Below the pieces are notes generated by a model that saw only the letters and a program-made list of their open reading frames with translations, did not search any database and was not told where the DNA came from. Position numbers and translations under genes: made by a program. Shown here piece by piece: positions 50,275 through 62,475 of a stretch of 64,000 nt of DNA. The stretch's first letter is position 1, and each line of letters begins with the position of its first letter. Origin of the DNA: Megalobrama amblycephala (Eukaryota; Chordata; Actinopteri; Cypriniformes; Xenocyprididae); assembly GCF_018812025.1 (NCBI RefSeq), contig NC_063045.1:19550420-19614419 (forward strand), in the 5' to 3' direction.

Positions 50275-53200
50275 TTAATTCTTAATCCTTAATAACAGTA
50301 TTTAACATTGTATATTTTCAACATTTCAAAACAAAATAGCTAAATAGTTATACATTAGATGACAATTTCTGTACATGAAAATCTCGTGTTTAAACCTACA
50401 TGAAAAACTTGATGAGCACTGTTTATTACATGTATACATTTGTTCTGTTGTATTTATTTGTGCCATTACTCGTAATTTGATCATTTGTTACTATTTTATT
50501 ACTTGACTGTTTATTTGTCTAACAATATTTAAAATTTAAGTGAGTTAATCTAGTAGCTTTTGGTGTCAAAACCCTATTTATTAAGGTTACATGTATCAAA
50601 AACAATGAAAACAATAACTAGGCATATTTTATAGGCCCATTTTCTTGGGGCAAGTGAAAATTTTGGCGGGGCAAGTAAAAATTTAAACCACTGGCCCGAC
50701 CGGGCCAGTAGAAAAAATCCTTAGTGTTGAGCCCTGCTGTATCATTTTAAAAAACTTGCACTATGAAACACGTTTTCAAAAGCTTGCATTTCAGGCCCCC
50801 AAAACGCTGTTGTCATGTAAATCAATGGCCAAAGGCATAAAAAGTTTTCAGTTTTTAGTTGAAAAGGAGTTATGTAAACGCCCCCTCAGTTTCATTGTCC
50901 AACTCCTGTGATTAATTGTAAGGCTGTGTGAAGAGAACAACAAAAAATGCTGGGATGTTTATGTCATCACACTAGGCCGAGGACAAACTCGACTATGACA
51001 ACAAAATGATTTTGTGGTGGGTCTAAGTTAATAAGCATCAGGCATGACTTCAGCTCATAAATCTTCCCCACACATTTGACTTAACAAATACTTCACAGTC
51101 AGACAGATACGGTGGGAATTGCTTGCAGTCACTAAATTGAGCAGGAAGGGAGAGATATATGCCGAAATTGTGTGTGTGGGTCTTGGGAGTTTTGCAGGTG
51201 GTTTCGTGCATCGAAAGCATTGGTTTAAAATGTGATTCGGCAAGCCACAGGCAGCATTAATATCCCTTCATTCTCACTCAGGATTGTGCACCTTTATCCA
51301 AAGGCACTTCCTGTTCTCTCTGAACAAATATTTATGTTACGGATTGGGATTTAAAAAGAGAAGTTATAGAACTGAACAACTGCATGATATTAACATATGT
51401 AAGTGGCATGAAATACGTTTTGAAGTGCATTCTGCAGCACAGGGATTAATTAAGCATGTCACATGCTAATCAGCTTTTTATTCAATTCGGAAATTATTAG
51501 CTTCACACAAAGAATAGAGGATGTTTGTAGCACGCCATGCATGTTTATGCATTTCTTTTGTTCGATTTTAAGAAAGCCAATTGAGCAGAAATTACCAGGT
51601 ACATGTACTCCTGAAGATTTGAGAAGAGTAGATTTAGAGGGAGGAACCAGCAGGGAAGCGTGTGAGACAAAATTACTGGTCCTAAAAGCTACATTTCTTC
51701 AGAGTGAACGCTGCATGGAAATTTAGTGACGTTAAAGACAATGGAGGATTCCCCCCCCCCCACAAACATACATTAAGGATCTCTGTGAAATGCTATTACT
51801 GTTTTAATTCAATGTTTTAATGTGTTAAAAATGCTGTTACCTCAATTTGAGCATCCAGAAGGGTTGCAATTAGCATAACGTATTAATTGGCTCAGTGGGT
51901 CTGTTGATACACACTACACTGTGTATCGAACAGCTGGCCTCTGAACCTGCCAGTTTGATGGTGTTGTAGGTGTATTGACATCGTTAGTGGTCGCCATGGA
52001 AACTGGAGGTTTCTGTTGGAAGCAAGGTAAGCTTCAAAGGACTGATGTGGTTGTGATGAGAACAGACAGTCTTTGAATCACATTACACCGGAGACTGGGC
52101 GAGCAAACAAATTAACCTGACACGGGCTTCAGCTCCTCTTTGATCATTCTTATTGAAGGGGTGTGTGTGATTGTACATTAACCACTGTTCTCGCACAAAA
52201 CATCCATATTGGTCCTCTCGAGGTGTAATTTAAAAAGCTATTTCAGGTGAGGAATTTATGTTTAACAGAAATTGTGACAATGCAGTGATGCAAGCCTGAT
52301 GTGCAGTGTAGTGAGTGTCATATATATGTCAAAAAATATGTACATTAATAGCAAAATAAATAACCTAAAAAATTCTAAACATATATATTTTAGTTTAAAG
52401 GCTATATGTAGTACCTGCCCGCTTTCTCCACCATATTTTCCCATTCATTTTCTATAGGAATTTTAAAAAATGAAGATATGAACCAAACCAAGTAGCCCTC
52501 CAAACCAAATAAACAACACGAGATTACTAACTTTGATTTGAAGCAAAAAGTATTTCCAATGAAGCACTGCAACGATCAAATTAAAAACTGTCAAAACATA
52601 AAACTATTGATTTAGAGTTGATGATAATACATATAAAACAATATATTTGAATGTATTGTACAATATTCAGATATAAATAGAAATGTAATGTATTTTCATA
52701 TTTATTTATTCATTAAAGAAGTTAAAAAAAAGTTATTTTTATTAAATCTTCTATTTATTAAATTATTGGGAATTTTACTAGCGGAAGCAAAAACAAATAT
52801 TTCCTATGAAGCACTGCAAATTTTATAATTGAATTAAAAACATAAAAATTATTCATTTATAGTTATGGCACAGTTTTCCGATATAAATACAAATGTAAAG
52901 TAGTTTCATGTTTATTTATATTCATTAAATGTAGTAATACAAAGTTTTTGCAGCAGAAGAACTGATTTTTAAGTTAGAAGATCTAGAAGATCTTTAAAGT
53001 CAGTTCTTCTGAAGAAATTGAAATTGATTTTTGCACTGATCGTTGCACTGTACAATCTTTTCAAAATCTCTTCAAAATCAAACATTTAAATAAGCACTTG
53101 TACAAAATAAAAAAAAAAAAAATTAAATATTACACACTGAATGTGTTCCTGCATGTTAATGGAAAATTAACATTGTCATCACCAGAAGGGCAGCCATGAG

Positions 53201-55148
53201 CCTGTTTCAGTCCACTGCTCCCACTTCTCCAGCCCACTTTACAAGACATAAAGTGTGTGTATGATGGGAGGGCTTCCCCCCACTCTCTTAGGGAGGCTGC
53301 ATTTGGAGGGGAGGATTTGGGTGAAGGTGCGTTTCGCTCCACTAGAGCGATCGCAAGTCCGGCTGCATCTCTCCTACTGCTTCCTCTATTTTCTCACTCC
53401 TGTTTCCCTCTCTGTCTCACTTACTCTCTCTCATGGCTGGTACAGGATTGATCGCCCATGCTTCATTGCCTTGCAGCTGAACACTTGGTTGTAAGGCCAT
53501 AGGATGGTACAGCAAACACATTCAGGCTGGAGAAAGCAAGCATGCTGTGGAGGTCTGACATTGCAGTGGATTACACCAGGATTAAATTTGCTGGTCTCAG
53601 TACAGGTGCAGCTTGTTTAGTTTTATAGGACTCACCTGGGCTATCTGCACCTATTGCTGTCTATATGAAGGCTCATACCTGAAGCTGCGTTATTTGTTTG
53701 TTTTTTTACTCAACTATTAATGTATAATGTATCTCATCTGTCACCATGTAAATATATAACTTGATTTTGATTTGTCACTTGTGACATTCTGCGACAATAT
53801 AATATAATATAATGTTAATTATTGTTTGGAGTTCTAATATAATTTTATATACTCATTTATTTAAGTTATTACATTTTTTATTGCGCAAACGTATAATTAA
53901 ATATATATATAAAAAAAATAATACAAATTCGTATAATTAATGTTTCTTGTCAATTTATTTCAAGTAGCTTTGTAAAAGCAGGTTCCCTTTCAGTCAGTCA
54001 CATTCGACGTAAGTCAGAAGTGAACAGACGAATTGGGATATTGCAAGAGAGCCCTATCACCTTCGAGTGTAACTAAACGAGCCAATGGAAGATTGGCTTG
54101 CGAGCTTTGCATCACATGCACCTCCCCCGGGTATAAATGCGGTAGTGAAGCATTCGCATATTGTCTTTCGCCAAGCATTGTGTTCCTGCTAAGATCACCT
54201 TTCTGTGTAAAAAAATTTGAGTCTTTGGAGCCTCTTCTTTGTCCCATGTTGGTGATACAGCACTTTACAGAGGCAGCCGTGAGCTTTATACACAGCTCTC
54301 AACTGCTGTTTTCACAGCAATTCTGTTGCATTCCCGGTCAGGTTGCGATTTGGGCCGGTTTTGTCTGTGTGTGTTGATTGTAGGTGGCCAGTGTGAACCT
54401 ACAATCACACCGCGGCCGATCCCCTGTGTGCTTCAGCACAATACAAAGAGCGAGTTCCCTTTCTAAAAGAGCTTAACATATAGACAATGCATCTCTTTCA
54501 AGATGTCATTCCGTCCATGCATTTCTGGATGCGGTTGTTTCCTATCCTCATTGTCGGCCACGATCACTGTCTCGCATGTCTGGGCATAAACGAGCTGAGG
54601 CTGTGTTTGTGGGTGGTTCATGCTCTATCATCAGAGCATGACCACATTGGTGCGTGGTTCGTCTTGCTTTTCTCGTAAGAAAAGCAAGAGCGCTCAGCGC
54701 TTGAGCGCTCAGCGCGCCGTGTGCCGTCAAGCTGCCGGCTGAGAGTGCGCGTTTTCATGGCAACCCAGCGCGCTGTCCGGCGCTCTAGATCGAGAATCAA
54801 GTGCCTCGAACGAGGTGGAGTCCCCTCACCTATACCCAGATCTAGTTTTTTTTTCTGGTGCTCCAGAAAAATGCTACTTTGGTGAATAGCCAGGGTGACC
54901 TGAGGATTACAGTGAGACACTACCCGCCGAGCCAATCTCTGTGGAACCCCACTCCTCTAGCGCATCACAAGCATGCTGAGACTGTGTTGGTGGGTGGTTT
55001 ATGTTCTCTTATGAGAACATAGCCACGTCGGCGTTCAGCACGCCGTGTGCCGTCCAGTTAAATGGCCATGTTCACTCTCAGCAGTTTAGCTCGCCAAGGG
55101 CGTCAGTGATGCTACCTGTCGCTAAGAAGGTTAGCTCACCTCAGCTGG

Positions 55149-56012
55149 TTGGGTCTTGGGGTCAACTGGGACAAGAGCAAAATTGCCCCTGGGCAGAGGA
55201 TCTCTTATCTCAGTATGGAACTGGACTCGGTCAACCAGAAAGCACTCCTCACCGCTTCAGCACTGGCATCACGGCCGAGTCCCGAGATGGGCATAGCAAC
55301 GCGGCACGTTCTGTGTGGCTATCACACCGAGCTGCCGTCGTACCTTCATTCAGTGGTCGGACCCTTCATTCTTGCGGGCAGGAGTTCCCCTGGAACATGT
55401 GTCCAGGCATGCTGTGGTCTCCACAGATGCTTCCACCACAGGGTGGGAAGTCTCGGGTCTCTTCAACTGCATTGGCATATCAATTGGGTGGTCTACGCTC
55501 TTGTCGCAACTCGCTTGCCATCTCCTCTTATGGAGTCAGAAGCATCTGAGGTCACTTCATGTCATTCACATCCCAGGCGTGCTCAACTGTGCAGCCGACG
55601 AGCTTTCATGGCAGCCTCTGCTTCTGAGAGAATGGAGACTCCATCCCCAGGTGGTCCAGCTGGTTTGGCATTGTTTCAGAGACGCACGGGTAGACCTGTT
55701 TGCCTCTCCGGACACAGCCCATTGCCAGTTGTTTTACTCCCTGACCGACGCACTCTCGGCACAGACACACTGGCACACACTTGGCCCCAGGACCTTCGCA
55801 AGTATGCGTTTCGCCCAGTGAGCCTGCTCGCACAGCTACTGTGCAAAGTCAGGGAAGAAGAGGAGCAGGTCCTGTTAGTTGCACCCTATTGGCCCACTCG
55901 GACCTGGTTTCCAGAACTGATGCTCCTCACGACAGCACCTCCTTGGTCCATTCCTCTGAGGAAGGACCTTCTGACTCAGAGACGGGGCACCCTATGGCAC
56001 CCGCGTCCATAA
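55149..56012 (+). pseudogene. DIRS reverse transcriptase/RNase H remnant
   Basis: The frame starts in the late part of RT (GLGVNWDKSKIAPGQRISYL then MELDSVNQKA). RNase H then continues in the +1 frame: STDASTTGWEVSG holds the active-site Asp, and HIPGVLNCAADELSWQ follows. It next returns to the first frame: YAFRPVSLLAQLLCKVREEE, then VLLVAPYWPTRTWFPELMLL. The palm motif of RT is absent because of the internal deletion. The frame changes show it cannot make a working polyprotein. The Trp-Pro-rich C-terminal block leads into the recombinase. Confidence 0.85.
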
Positions 56013-56079
56013 CTCTGGAAACTTCATGTCTGGTCCCTGGATGGGATGCGGAGGTTCTAGGTGATCTACCCCAGTCGGT

Positions 56080-57117
56080 TGTAGACACCATCACTTCTGC
56101 TAGAGCTCCTTCTACGAGGAACGTCTATGCCTAAAGTGGAACCTGTTCGTCGAGTGGTATTTTTCCCACGGGGAGAACCCCCGAACTTGCTCGATCAGGT
56201 CAGTGTTTTCCTTTCTGCAAGAAGGGTTGGAGTGAAGGCTGTCTCCCTCCACCCTTAAGGTATATGTTGCCGCCATTGCTGCACATCACAACACAGTTGA
56301 TGATAAATCCTTAGGGGAGCATGAGGAGTGAGGAGACTGAATCCGCTTCGCCCTCCCTCTATACCCTCTTGAGACCTGTCCCTGGTACTTACAGCTCTCC
56401 GGGGACCTCCTTTGAGCCTTTGCAGTCATTGGAGTTAAAAGAGCTATCCCTTAAGACAGTACTCCTGGTTGCATTGGCCTCCATCAAGAGGGTAGGGGAC
56501 CTGCACGCATTTTGGTCAACGATTCGTGCCTGGAATTCGGGCCGGGTGATACTCACATTATCTCGAGACCTCGGCCCGGGTATGTGCACAAGGTTCCTAC
56601 CACTCCCTTCAGAGATCAGGTTGTGAACCTGCAAGCGCTTCCTTCGGAGGAGGCAGACCCAGTCCTGGCTTTGCTCTGTCCCGTCTGTGCCCTGCACCTT
56701 TACGTGGACAGAACGCAAAGCTTTAGGACCTCAGACCAGCTCTTCACCTGTTACGGAGGCCAGCAGAAGGGAAAGGATGTCTCCAAGCAGAGGATGGCCC
56801 ACTGGATATCAGTCCCAAGGCATGCCTTGCCTTGGTTGAGAGCTCACTCCACTAGAGGAGTTGCTTCTTCCTGGGCGCTGGCGCACGGCGCCTCGCTGAC
56901 AGATATATGTAGAGCTGCGGGCTGGGCGACACCTAACATGTTCGCTAGATTCTATAGCCTTCGTGTAGAACCGGTATCTTCCCGTGTACTCACTTCCGGT
57001 AGCCGGAAGCACGAAGGACCCGTTCTAAGTGTCGGCTTGCAATGCCACTCCCACCCCCTGGGCCGGATACATGTGTCCATTGCTCCAGCGAGTTCCCCGC
57101 TTGGCGAACCCTGTTGA
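56080..57117 (+). pseudogene. DIRS tyrosine recombinase remnant
   Basis: The recombinase would integrate the circular DNA copy without a target duplication. The N-terminal ITSARAPSTRNVYA block ends in a stop at about 56134. The catalytic core appears in two frames. One has LLVALASIKRVGDLHAF, with the first active-site Arg region. The other has SKQRMAHWI, then RAHSTRGVASSWALAHGAS (H-x-x-R), LTDICRAAGWATPNMFARFY with the nucleophile Tyr, and a VLTSGSRK tail. A frameshift lies between them near 56600. The active-site residues persist but the gene is broken. Confidence 0.88.
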
Positions 57118-57628
57118 GTTCCTCCGCCACCCCCTGCGGCTTAGACATTGCGGAGTGTCTGATGCTAGGCCAAGCACTCGTTGACTAACGTTTGTGCTTG
57201 ACTGGGTGCCATATGTTGCGACATGCTCTTTGGAAAGCGGTCCCATATGTGTATTTGTCCATGGTAAACTCCCTATGGTGAGCCTGTGTCTTTCCCTTGG
57301 CAGAGCCTGCTCTGCCATTCCTGTCAGATGTGCTTCCCCCTGTGCCAGGCTAGAGCCATCCCAGGAACTCCATATGTGCACTGTCCATGGCAGTCCATAT
57401 GTGTATTTCCACGGAATACCGCCCCCTCTGGGTAGGTTGTGGCTTCCGCAGCATCCCCTATGGGTTCGCTTTCCCAGTGTTGTCTAAGTTTTACTGAATG
57501 GGTCATGCGGAACAGCAGTAGACTCTCTCGGTGTAAGCTCGCGCCCTTCTCCGCCCTGATGTGCACCAGGTCGCTGTAGCTTATGCTGGGTGCTGGAAGG
57601 GATCAGTAACTGTGGCGTTTTATTAGGG

Positions 57629-57727
57629 ATCCCAATTTGTAGGTTCACTTCGAACGTGACCGACTGAAAGGGAACGTCTCGGTTACGTACGTAACCCTCG
57701 TTCAATGAAGGAGGGAACGGAGACGTT
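57629..57727 (+). repeat. DIRS internal complementary region
   Basis: The first half (atcccaatttgtaggttcac through gactgaaagggaac) is the inverse of the element's 5' outer end. The second half (ggttacgtacgtaaccctcgttc through aggagggaacggagacg) is the inverse of its 3' outer end. DIRS elements use this as the template that lets the ends be completed via a circular intermediate. Confidence 0.88.
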
Positions 57728-58023
57728 TGTCCCGTCGCCACAGTTCCTGTGCCTCCGCTGAAGTGCTGGGTTACATGCTCGGCTCCTCAGCGAAAAACAA
57801 TATGCGTGTGCTTCACTACCGCATTTATACCCGCTCACGGGGGCGGTGCATGTGACGCAAAGCTTGCATGCCAATCTTCCATTGGCTCGTTTAGTTACAC
57901 TCGAAGGTTGATAGGGCTCTCTTGCGATATCCCAATTTGTCGGTTCACTTCTGACGTACGTCTCCGTTCCCTCCTTAAGGGAACGAGGGTTACATACATA
58001 ACTGAGATGTTTTCCACTCAATT

Positions 58024-58106
58024 GGTCATTATCAGAACAAGTCCAGATCAGGAATTTCCCCCAACTCCAAAATCTCTGTCATCATTCTTATAATTTGCAT
58101 GTAAGT
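58024..58106 (+). repeat. Local duplicate, copy 1 (beside ncan EGF donor)
   Basis: attatcagaacaagtccaga through tctgtcatcattcttataat recurs with few changes at 60851-60937. This copy ends about 17 bp before the ncan EGF donor. Confidence 0.85.
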
Positions 58107-58129
58107 GTGCATTTGTGTTATTTAATTAC

Positions 58130-58243
58130 CTTTCTCACAAGTGGCTCCACCATAGCTGGGCAGACACAGACATACAAAAGAGTTGATCTCGTCAATGCAG
58201 GTGCCTCCATTCTGACATGGATTGGACTGACAATCATCAATAT
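58130..58243 (-). CDS. ncan: ncan exon: calcium-binding EGF domain (EGF2)
   Basis: The 114-nt exon (phase 1-1) encodes one complete EGF module. It begins [18 protein letters not shown], continues [18 protein letters not shown], and shows six cysteines plus the D-I-D-D start typical of calcium-binding EGF. The acceptor (ctcacag) lies at 58244-58250 and the donor gtaatt at 58124-58129. The phase joins exactly to the lectin exon at 39042. Lecticans usually carry one or two EGF modules before the lectin domain. No EGF1 exon is visible in the 5.7 kb of intron to the window end. Confidence 0.92.
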
Positions 58244-59175
58244 CTGTGAGAACAAACAGAGACAGAGATTATTAAATTCTGAAACAACACATTGTGTTAC
58301 TTTTTTTTAACCTTTTCATCAGAGCTGAGAAAGTACCGCAGGTGTTAAAAAAATGACACACTAGAAAGTTGTGATTCTGTTCTCATTATTTTCCCATTTT
58401 CAAACTAACATATGTCCTAACATTGCTATATTTCCAATTACTGAGGTAAAGTGTCTTGCTGGGGTTACAGCAATTAACTTGTACAACACGTAGACTAAAA
58501 TCACTATAATAATGAGCTGGACCATTTTTACAAACACTTTGTGCAAAAAAATAATTCAAATGAGAGCAGACCAGCTGGGAATATCAAATGTTTGTATATG
58601 CGTGGGGAATAAATCAGCCGGTTGTGCTGAAAATGTATTTGCTGTGCCTTGCTGTTGTTTCTTCAAGAACTGAACATACATCTATGATCTATGTTGTTTC
58701 TCTCATATCATATTTTCATCAAATGTTTGGAACAAGATCAAGTACATTTTTACATTTATATATTTTTGTTTTCAATCTGAAGAACAATGTAACAAACCCA
58801 TTTGGATTATTTACACTACTTTAACTCAAATCAAAGGTTACCATACAAAGCAGATTTACATAAACGTCACTGGCATATTTCCAGATATTTCAGCATGACA
58901 GCTGTGATGGTAAACTTGACATTTTGTAATGTCATTTTGCAAATTAATGCACCATAAAAGTTAACTGTAAATATGCAGTGTGAAAATTACATAATGACTT
59001 GGACATCAGCTTTTTATTAGAAAACTTTGGGGTGCAATCTGTTGAAGTTCTTCTTATGTAACCCAAATTGTTTTGGTGCACCTAGTGCAGTAAGCCAAAT
59101 GCCATGTACTGTATCTTAAAGATTTTTAAAACAGTAGTTTTAACGTGATATATTTAAGATATGTAAATCTATAAT
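58244..59175 (-). other. ncan intron upstream of the EGF exon
   Basis: No second EGF exon and no recognised repeat is seen in this stretch. Confidence 0.6.
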
Positions 59176-60509
59176 CAGTGTTGGGAGTAAAACATTACAA
59201 GTAATGTGAGTTATGTAATTAGACAACTTTTTTCAAATTACTAGTAAAGTAACGCATCACTTTTAAATTTAAAACAAAATATTTGATTGCACAGTGCAGA
59301 GGCGTTGTTTGCGTTGTGTAAACATGCATTTACTCATCTCACACGCAAAAACAGATTCAGTATCCTTCAAAATTAATAAAAAGAGTGAAATGCAAACTCA
59401 GAATATTAAGCAAACCTGTGATAATAAAATATGTTACACAAATATACTTGTGTATTTAATCAAATTTTATTAACCAATGTCTTTGCTTCTGACATTCTTC
59501 TTCTGCTTCTTGTTCTTCTGCAGTCCAGAATGGCAGCACACCTATCATACACCCAGCGCAATGCGGCGCCAGGTGCGACGCAAGTGTTTGTTGCTAGTTT
59601 CAACCCGACGCAGTTATCCAGTTATCATTTTCATGTCCTGCGCCCCGTTGTTTAAATAGCAAATGCATTTGCACCCATTTGTGAGCCCATGGGCGTGCTG
59701 GTCTGAAAGCGAGGTGTGTTCAGGTGCATTGCTATTTTGAGGCAACTGAAATAGACTGCACAATTGACCAACTGAAACCTGGTCTAAAATCAATGGCGCA
59801 ATATTTTTTTTTGTTATTTAAAGGGAGCATTAGTAATATGTGCCTATAGGCGGGTGCACAACGCACATACACTCTGCTTGTTACACACACAGGGACGCTC
59901 AGCAGCACACAAACATGCCAAATATTACAATGTAAAAGATTATTATTGTGTGCATAAAGATAAAAATGCTTTGGTGGAATCTGGAGGTGGTAGATGGTCT
60001 GCTTTAACCTTGCACACAAGCAGATCTGTTTCCTCGCTAGAGAAGCGTTCATTTTTTCCGCTTGCAAATTCCACCATGTAAATAGCGAATCCGCCATGGA
60101 GCAACTGGCTTTTAAAGGGAATGGGAGATGAGACTCTGATCAGTTTATTGCACGTTACGGACAAAACACACCCATTACTCATTAAGAGAATAGGGACAAC
60201 CCTTTCAGACCTTGCGCCGTGCGCGCCAACCATTTTCCCCATCCTTAAACTAGCAAAAGTGGATTCGGACACACCCTAAGTGCACCTGTGCTGTGCGCTT
60301 TAGACCATGCGCTTGGATCATTAAAATATGGCCCTTGGTGTGAAAGGGCCTTTACATTTGTCGAAGTACAACTTTTTTTTATTTTTTTTTATTAAAAAGC
60401 AAACAAGCAAGCCCAGCACAGGTGAGAAAAAGTACTGCAAAAGTAACGTAACACATTACTTTACATAAAAAGTAACGCATTACTTTTAAAATTAATTTCC
60501 CCAACACTG
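59176..60509. mobile_element. hAT-like non-autonomous element, 8-bp target duplication
   Basis: The ends cagtgttgggagtaa and ttaatttccccaacactg are inverted repeats with agtaacgc-type strings in both arms. tctataat (59168-59175) and tctatagt (60510-60517) flank the element, an 8-bp duplication with one mismatch. The middle (about 59520-60360) is a separate GC-rich repeat with gcgcaatgcggcgcc near its start. No transposase is recognised. Confidence 0.88.
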
Positions 60510-60800
60510 TCTATAGTAAGTGATAAATAACGACAGTATTTATGTATACTGTGATTTTCCATCCAATAATTATCTTAATCCTGATTCCTGTTGCTATGGT
60601 TATCAACTTGAATGTGATTTTCATCAAGCATCTATTTACCACCAGGTAAAAATGTTGTAATGTTCCATTATATAAGAAATATAAAGATTAAATATTTAAC
60701 TACAATTTTTTAAATAAATAAATAAATGAATAACTGAGAATAAATCAAAATAAATACTTCATAATAACTTAAACAAAAAAGTAGGGAATTGACATGTTTT

Positions 60801-60986
60801 GAGTTCTAATATAGCTTTAATATAAAACAGTTATTTATGTATGCATGTATCATTATCAGAACATAATGCAGTTAATTCCAGATCAGGAATTTCTCCCACC
60901 TCCAAAATCTCTGTCATCATTCTTATAATTTGCATGTAAGTTCTAATATAGCTTTAATATAAAACAGTTATTTATGTATGCATGTA
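60801..60986 (+). repeat. Local duplicate, copy 2, within a tandem A-B-A block
   Basis: A 48-bp unit (ttctaatatagctttaatat through tatgtatgcatgta) occurs at 60803-60850 and again at about 60939-60986. The 58024-type block (60851-60937) lies between the two copies. Confidence 0.85.
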
Positions 60987-61003
60987 ATTTTTTATTACAT
61001 TTT

Positions 61004-61006
<3 letters not shown>

Positions 61007-61095
<89 letters not shown>
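61007..61095. repeat. (TA)n microsatellite
   Basis: About 44 TA units, the longest such tract in the window. Confidence 0.95.
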
Positions 61096-61096
<1 letters not shown>

Positions 61097-61216
61097 GCTT
61101 AAATAATTAAACAAACTTGTATTTGTGGTTAATAAAATGTGGTAATCCCTGAAGAAATATGACAATTAAATATTTCAGCATAAATAAATAAATACATTTT
61201 AAGTTTTAAATAAGTA

Positions 61217-61280
61217 AATATAATATAATATAATATAATATAATATAATATAATATAATATAATATAATATAATATAATA
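61217..61280. repeat. (TAATA)n pentanucleotide repeat
   Basis: About 12 tandem copies of taata. Confidence 0.95.
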
Positions 61281-62475
61281 ATATTATATAATAATTCAGT
61301 GATTATATTTTAGTGTTGCATAAATATAATTAAATATAGAAATAATATTAAAAATGCTTAAAAATGAATAATAAATAACTTGTACAGTTTGTGGTTAATA
61401 AAAGGTGGAAAACCTTGAAGAAATATAAAGATGAAACATGTAAGTATACGTTTTAAACAAACATAAACATGCTTTTGGCATGAAGCAGAAGAACAGGTAG
61501 GCCTACTGCTAAATATACAAAGTTAAACATTCTTGAGAATCTTGAGAACAAAATTTCCATTGTAAAAGCTTCTCATGCTTGTATTTACACACACATAAAA
61601 ATATATATCCACAAATAAAATTAGACCCAGGTCAGTGGGGTGCATGCAGACATAGACACACATACTCTAAATCCAATAGTCCACCTGCCTGCAACCATTT
61701 CTTCTGCTCATCCCGAGCTTGAGGGCAAAATCAATTAAGACACAGCTGGCAAACGAGAGCCTCTAGCCTACAAACCATCTGAGTGTATCTCCTGGGCTGC
61801 AGAGAGGGCAAAGGCAGAGGGCGGCTGGATCATCTCCACTTTGCCTGGAGTATAAAACACCCATAGCTGGATTAATGAGGTTTTAGAGGTAGAAGGAACA
61901 TGCTGGGATGAAAGCAGAGCTCCGCTGTATCAAAGCAACACAGTGGTAGCGCTATCACAGAGTCAAAGGGTCAGCTGATTTCAAGCATGTCTAGACGCCC
62001 AATCCCAGGATTATAGAGTGCACTGTAAAACCGAACAGTGAAATTAATTCAATGAAATGAGTTTGTTTCACTCAAATAATAATGAAAGTTCATTGTACTT
62101 AATAGAAAAAAAGCTGAGTGAACTCAAAATTTCATTGTAGTAAGCTTAACTTAATATGATTCAGTTGAGTTGCAGCAAATTTCTAATTCCCAGCATGCTT
62201 TGCATCAGATTATATAAATAATGTTGAAATTACATGTTATTTTGTGTGTTTTTGCACAAGATTAAGTTAGTGTTAGACATAAGTTAGTGTGTAACCCTCT
62301 GGAGTTGGGAAAAGCGCCGGCACGTTTTGCAGGATTTACCACATTGCAGCAAAACAGACTTAAAATACTCCGTCATTTTTTGTCATAGAGACAGAAGTAA
62401 TATATCAATTGAAACTATAAATTGTCTTCTTTTATTTGTGTTCACAGAGTAAAAACAAAATGTTGTGGCTTTTGC
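61281..62475 (-). other. ncan intron, no exon seen
   Basis: AT-rich at the left, then unique-looking sequence around 61600-62000. I checked for an EGF1 exon on the minus strand and found none. Confidence 0.5.

Larger units (their letters stand above)
48559..50736. mobile_element. hAT-like element, copy B (inverted relative to copy A)
   Basis: The ends cagggctcgacaataaggac and ccttagtgttgagccctg are inverted relatives, and the copy is in opposite orientation to 9491-10659. Shared internal blocks include cactggcccgaccgggcca and ctgccacctactggtgggtt. It is longer than copy A because another element is inserted at 49278-50274. No clear target duplication. Confidence 0.8.
53982..58009 (+). mobile_element. 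DIRS-type tyrosine recombinase retroelement, internally deleted
   Basis: A 4.0-kb element in the ncan intron, opposite in strand to ncan. The inverted terminal repeats lie at about 54008-54180 and 57765-57955 (shared gagccaatggaagattggc, ccctatcacc/aacc and tataaatgcggtagtgaagc). The ends differ outside the shared part, as usual for DIRS. An internal complementary region at 57629-57727 joins sequences complementary to the outer 5' and 3' ends. Remnants of RT/RNase H and tyrosine recombinase are present. gag and most of RT are deleted, and no target duplication is expected for this class. Confidence 0.92.
39043..58129 (-). other. ncan 19-kb intron between EGF and lectin exon 1
   Basis: This intron holds the elements listed separately at 42551, 43393, 46039, 47463, 48559, 49278 and 53982. 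The remaining stretches (39043-40821, 41506-42550, 43891-46038, 50737-53981) show no exon or named repeat. The lectin-side and EGF-side splice sites agree in phase, so no coding exon needs to be missing between them. Confidence 0.8.

Noticed and set aside
55001..55549. A 182-codon plus-strand open frame
   Set aside because: It is an out-of-frame reading of the DIRS element; the adjacent frames carry the recognisable RT and RNase H strings.
28325..58243. Assignment as brevican, versican or aggrecan
   Set aside because: The short His/Arg-rich tail after the CCP domain and linkage to hapln4 fit neurocan.
61600..61720. Possible EGF1 exon of ncan on the minus strand
   Set aside because: Some similarity in the string gcatgcagacatagacaca, but no six-cysteine frame and no splice sites of fitting phase.
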